Below are positions 62,340 through 64,000 of a DNA stretch of 64,000 bases, in pieces. A program made the translations under genes and the position numbers. Source of the stretch: Natrialba chahannaoensis JCM 10990 (GTDB taxonomy: Archaea; Halobacteriota; Halobacteria; Halobacteriales; Natrialbaceae). The notes below the pieces were generated by a model, which saw only the letters and a program-made list of their open reading frames with translations, had not been told where the DNA came from and ran no database searches. The stretch spans positions 111,596-175,595 of the forward strand of contig NZ_AOIN01000046.1 of assembly GCF_000337135.1 (NCBI RefSeq), in the 5' to 3' direction. Positions within the stretch are counted from its first letter, which is position 1. Each line of letters starts with the position of its first letter.

Positions 62340-62527
62340 GTAGCCGGGTCAGAGGACAATTTGCGGCGTGAGGCGAGACCCAGTCGCGCACAGTCTCGCG
62401 TTTCGCGCTGTGACGAGTGAGTGGTGTCTGCGGATGAAATCGTTCCTGACTCCGTGACACTCTGTCCTACCGACACTGTGTGCCGACTCCAAATCGTATT
62501 TACTGCCGCGCCCGAAACCTCAAAACG

Positions 62528-63610
62528 ATGGAACGCGGGTCGCCGGATTCGTTCACGCGCATGGGCACACTGGGGATCGAAGAGGAATGTTTCGTCGTCG
62601 ACGAGCACGGTCGGCCCACGAGCGGCACCGACGAACTCGTCTACGATCACGACCCTCCCGAAATCCTCGCCGACCGACTCGACCACGAACTGTTCAAGTT
62701 CGTCATCGAGACCCAGACACCGCTCATCGAGGACCCCAGTAACGCCCGTGAGGTGCTCCTTGAGATCCGCCGCGCGCTCGTCGAGCACGCCGAGCGCCAC
62801 GGCTTCCAGATCGCCGCTGCAGGCCTCCACCCGCTCGCGCGCTGGCGCGAACTCGAGCACGCCGAAAAGCCACGCTATCGCGCACAACTCGACCGTATTC
62901 AGTACCCCCAGCATCGAAACACCACCGCCGGCGTCCACGTCCACGTCGGCGTCGACGACGCCGATAAGGCTGTCTGGATCGCCAACGAACTGCGGTGGTA
63001 CGTTCCGATCATGCTCGCGCTCTCGGCGAACTCGCCCTACTGGGACGGTTTCGACACCGGTCTCCAGTCCGCACGCGCGAAACTCTTCGAGGGGCTTCCC
63101 AACACCGGGATGCCGACCTACTTCGAGGACTACGAGGACTTCGACCGGTTCGAGCGCCGGATGCTCGAAACCGACTCGATCAACGACCGGGGGGAACTCT
63201 GGTACGACGTGCGCCCCCACACCGAACACGGCACCGTCGAATTCCGGACGCCGGACGGCCAGTCCGACCCCGACATCGTGCTGGCGTTCGTCGAATATGC
63301 CCACGCGCTCGTCGAGGCGCTGGCTGAGGAGTACGAGGACGGCACTCCCAGTTCGCGTCACCGACGCGAGCTGCTCGACGAAAACAAGTGGCGTGCACTG
63401 CGCTACGGCCACGACGCCTCGTTTATCGACCGCGACCTCGAGAGTACCGTCGACCTCGGCGAGGTCGTCGACCGCGAGTGCAACCGACTTGGCATCGACG
63501 GCATCCGTGACGTTTACGAACGCGACAGTGGTGCCACCAGACAGCGCCAGCTACTGGAGTCCGGTGGACCCGACGAACTCTGTGACTCGCTGCTGTTGGG
63601 TACGGAGTAG
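62528..63610 (+). CDS. gshA: Glutamate-cysteine ligase
   Basis: Predicted 360 residues. Joins glutamate and cysteine to gamma-glutamylcysteine, the main low-molecular-weight thiol of haloarchaea, which lack glutathione. Motifs: [14 protein letters not shown] at the N-terminus, HPLARW, and [41 protein letters not shown] for metal and substrate binding. The C-terminus contains [24 protein letters not shown] 62528 lies about 27 bases after a TATA-like GTATTTACTG (62498-62507), and the longer frame is rejected. Links functionally to the monothiol glutaredoxin at 33.7 kb. Confidence 0.95.
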   Translation: MERGSPDSFTRMGTLGIEEECFVVDEHGRPTSGTDELVYDHDPPEILADRLDHELFKFVIETQTPLIEDPSNAREVLLEIRRALVEHAERHGFQIAAAGLHPLARWRELEHAEKPRYRAQLDRIQYPQHRNTTAGVHVHVGVDDADKAVWIANELRWYVPIMLALSANSPYWDGFDTGLQSARAKLFEGLPNTGMPTYFEDYEDFDRFERRMLETDSINDRGELWYDVRPHTEHGTVEFRTPDGQSDPDIVLAFVEYAHALVEALAEEYEDGTPSSRHRRELLDENKWRALRYGHDASFIDRDLESTVDLGEVVDRECNRLGIDGIRDVYERDSGATRQRQLLESGGPDELCDSLLLGTE

Positions 63611-63664
63611 CAACTGAATCGCCAACGCTGTTGGTTCCGAAGAAGTGACTGTTAGTGGTGACAG

Positions 63665-63970
63665 TTAGTTGTCTTCGTCGTCTTCGTCGCCGTTTTCGTC
63701 TCCGTTCTCATCTTCGTCGCCGTTTTCGTCATCGTCTTCATCACCGTTTTCGTCGTCTTCGTCCCCGTTCTCATCATCCATATCGTCATCATCCATGTCA
63801 TCATCCATGTCGTCATCGTCGTCAACCGGATCATCATCGTCCACAGGATCGTCACCCGGATCGGCTGGGTCATCTGGATCCTCTGGGTCGTCGTTACATC
63901 CTGCGAGCGCAGCAGCACTTACTGCACCGCTGATTGCGATCAGCCGTCGGCGTGTGAGTCGGTCGTCCAT
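63665..63970 (-). CDS. Tat lipoprotein with Asp/Asn-Gly-Asp-Glu repeats
   Basis: Predicted 101 residues. The N-terminus TRRRLIAISGAVSAAALAGC is a Tat signal with lipobox; the mature part is only about 75 residues and almost entirely low-complexity acidic sequence made of repeats such as DENGDED and DDMDD. No folded domain. It would coat the surface with negative charge or bind cations. The DNA is correspondingly repetitive (runs built on GTCGTC/TTCGTC), so its length probably varies between strains. Convergent with gshA. Confidence 0.75.
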   Translation of the reverse strand: MDDRLTRRRLIAISGAVSAAALAGCNDDPEDPDDPADPGDDPVDDDDPVDDDDDMDDDMDDDDMDDENGDEDDENGDEDDDENGDEDENGDENGDEDDEDN

Positions 63971-64000
63971 TGTCAGATCCTCGATTCCATACCGGAACGC

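Noticed and set aside
1..64000. CRISPR array or cas genes
   Set aside because: No regularly spaced direct repeats with unique spacers were seen. The tRNA-end repeats are few, unevenly spaced and imperfect, and no Cas protein is encoded.

Overview
The window is a gene-dense, GC-rich piece of a haloarchaeal (halophilic euryarchaeal) chromosome. The evidence is direct. Almost every protein is strongly acidic, exported proteins carry Tat (twin-arginine) signals and lipoboxes, and several transcripts look leaderless, with a TATA-like box about 27 bases before the start codon. tRNA-Trp carries the long box C/D guide intron of halophilic archaea. Many genes belong to families known mainly from haloarchaea (DUF5794, HalOD1, the YcaO fusion, glutamate-cysteine ligase GshA, APC permeases with UspA domains). 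Placement near Natrialbaceae is only an inference.

Layout. 1-2.1 kb: a gene-poor tract with one zinc-ribbon protein, an array of tRNA-Trp 3'-end repeats and the intron-containing tRNA-Trp. 2.1-11.3 kb: DUF5794 membrane protein, IMP dehydrogenase, cupin, a Tat lipoprotein, a YcaO fusion, an SPFH protein and GrpE. 11.4-16.1 kb: an XPB-type helicase and its nuclease partner Bax1, separated by a HalOD1 protein and an MscS channel. 16.2-21.5 kb: MBL-like protein, a tiny membrane protein, an orphan IS200/IS605-type 3'-end hairpin, an RNA m5C methyltransferase with its small partner, a PAC2 protein and geranylgeranyl reductase. 21.7-27.4 kb: two amidases, an aldo/keto reductase and small membrane proteins. 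27.5-30.7 kb: PAPS-reductase-like protein, WecB-type epimerase and DUF354. 31.3-38.1 kb: secreted protein, glutaredoxin, a split YeeE/YedE pair, M14-like deacylase, DUF309, a 42-residue zinc-finger protein, and tRNA-Leu(CAA) followed by its own 3'-end repeat array. 38.2-45.6 kb: inositol-phosphatase family protein, DUF63, and a TrmB regulator divergent from a secreted Ig-like protein plus RND transporter. 45.9-51.4 kb: APC-UspA permease, Nop5 and fibrillarin, and a PQQ-propeller lipoprotein. 51.5-61.6 kb: a potassium/osmotic-stress cluster (a decayed trkH, trkA, a second APC-UspA, UspA-TrkA-TrkH, UspA, an Lrp-type regulator with a TrkA-C domain). 61.6-64 kb: zinc-ribbon protein, an acyl-CoA synthetase remnant, GshA and an acidic lipoprotein.

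Connections. The tRNA-Trp intron is a 2'-O-methylation guide, and two of its protein partners (Nop5, fibrillarin) are also encoded here. GshA makes gamma-glutamylcysteine, the haloarchaeal thiol that a monothiol glutaredoxin such as the one at 33.7 kb may depend on. The 51-61 kb cluster couples K+ uptake channels, their nucleotide-sensing RCK subunits and UspA stress proteins. Two of its UspA genes share an identical 14-base leader motif.

The least explained structure is the pair of tRNA-trailing arrays. Behind both tRNA-Trp and tRNA-Leu the 3' end of the tRNA is repeated twice more, and the repeats alternate with hairpins whose stems differ in sequence but stay complementary.
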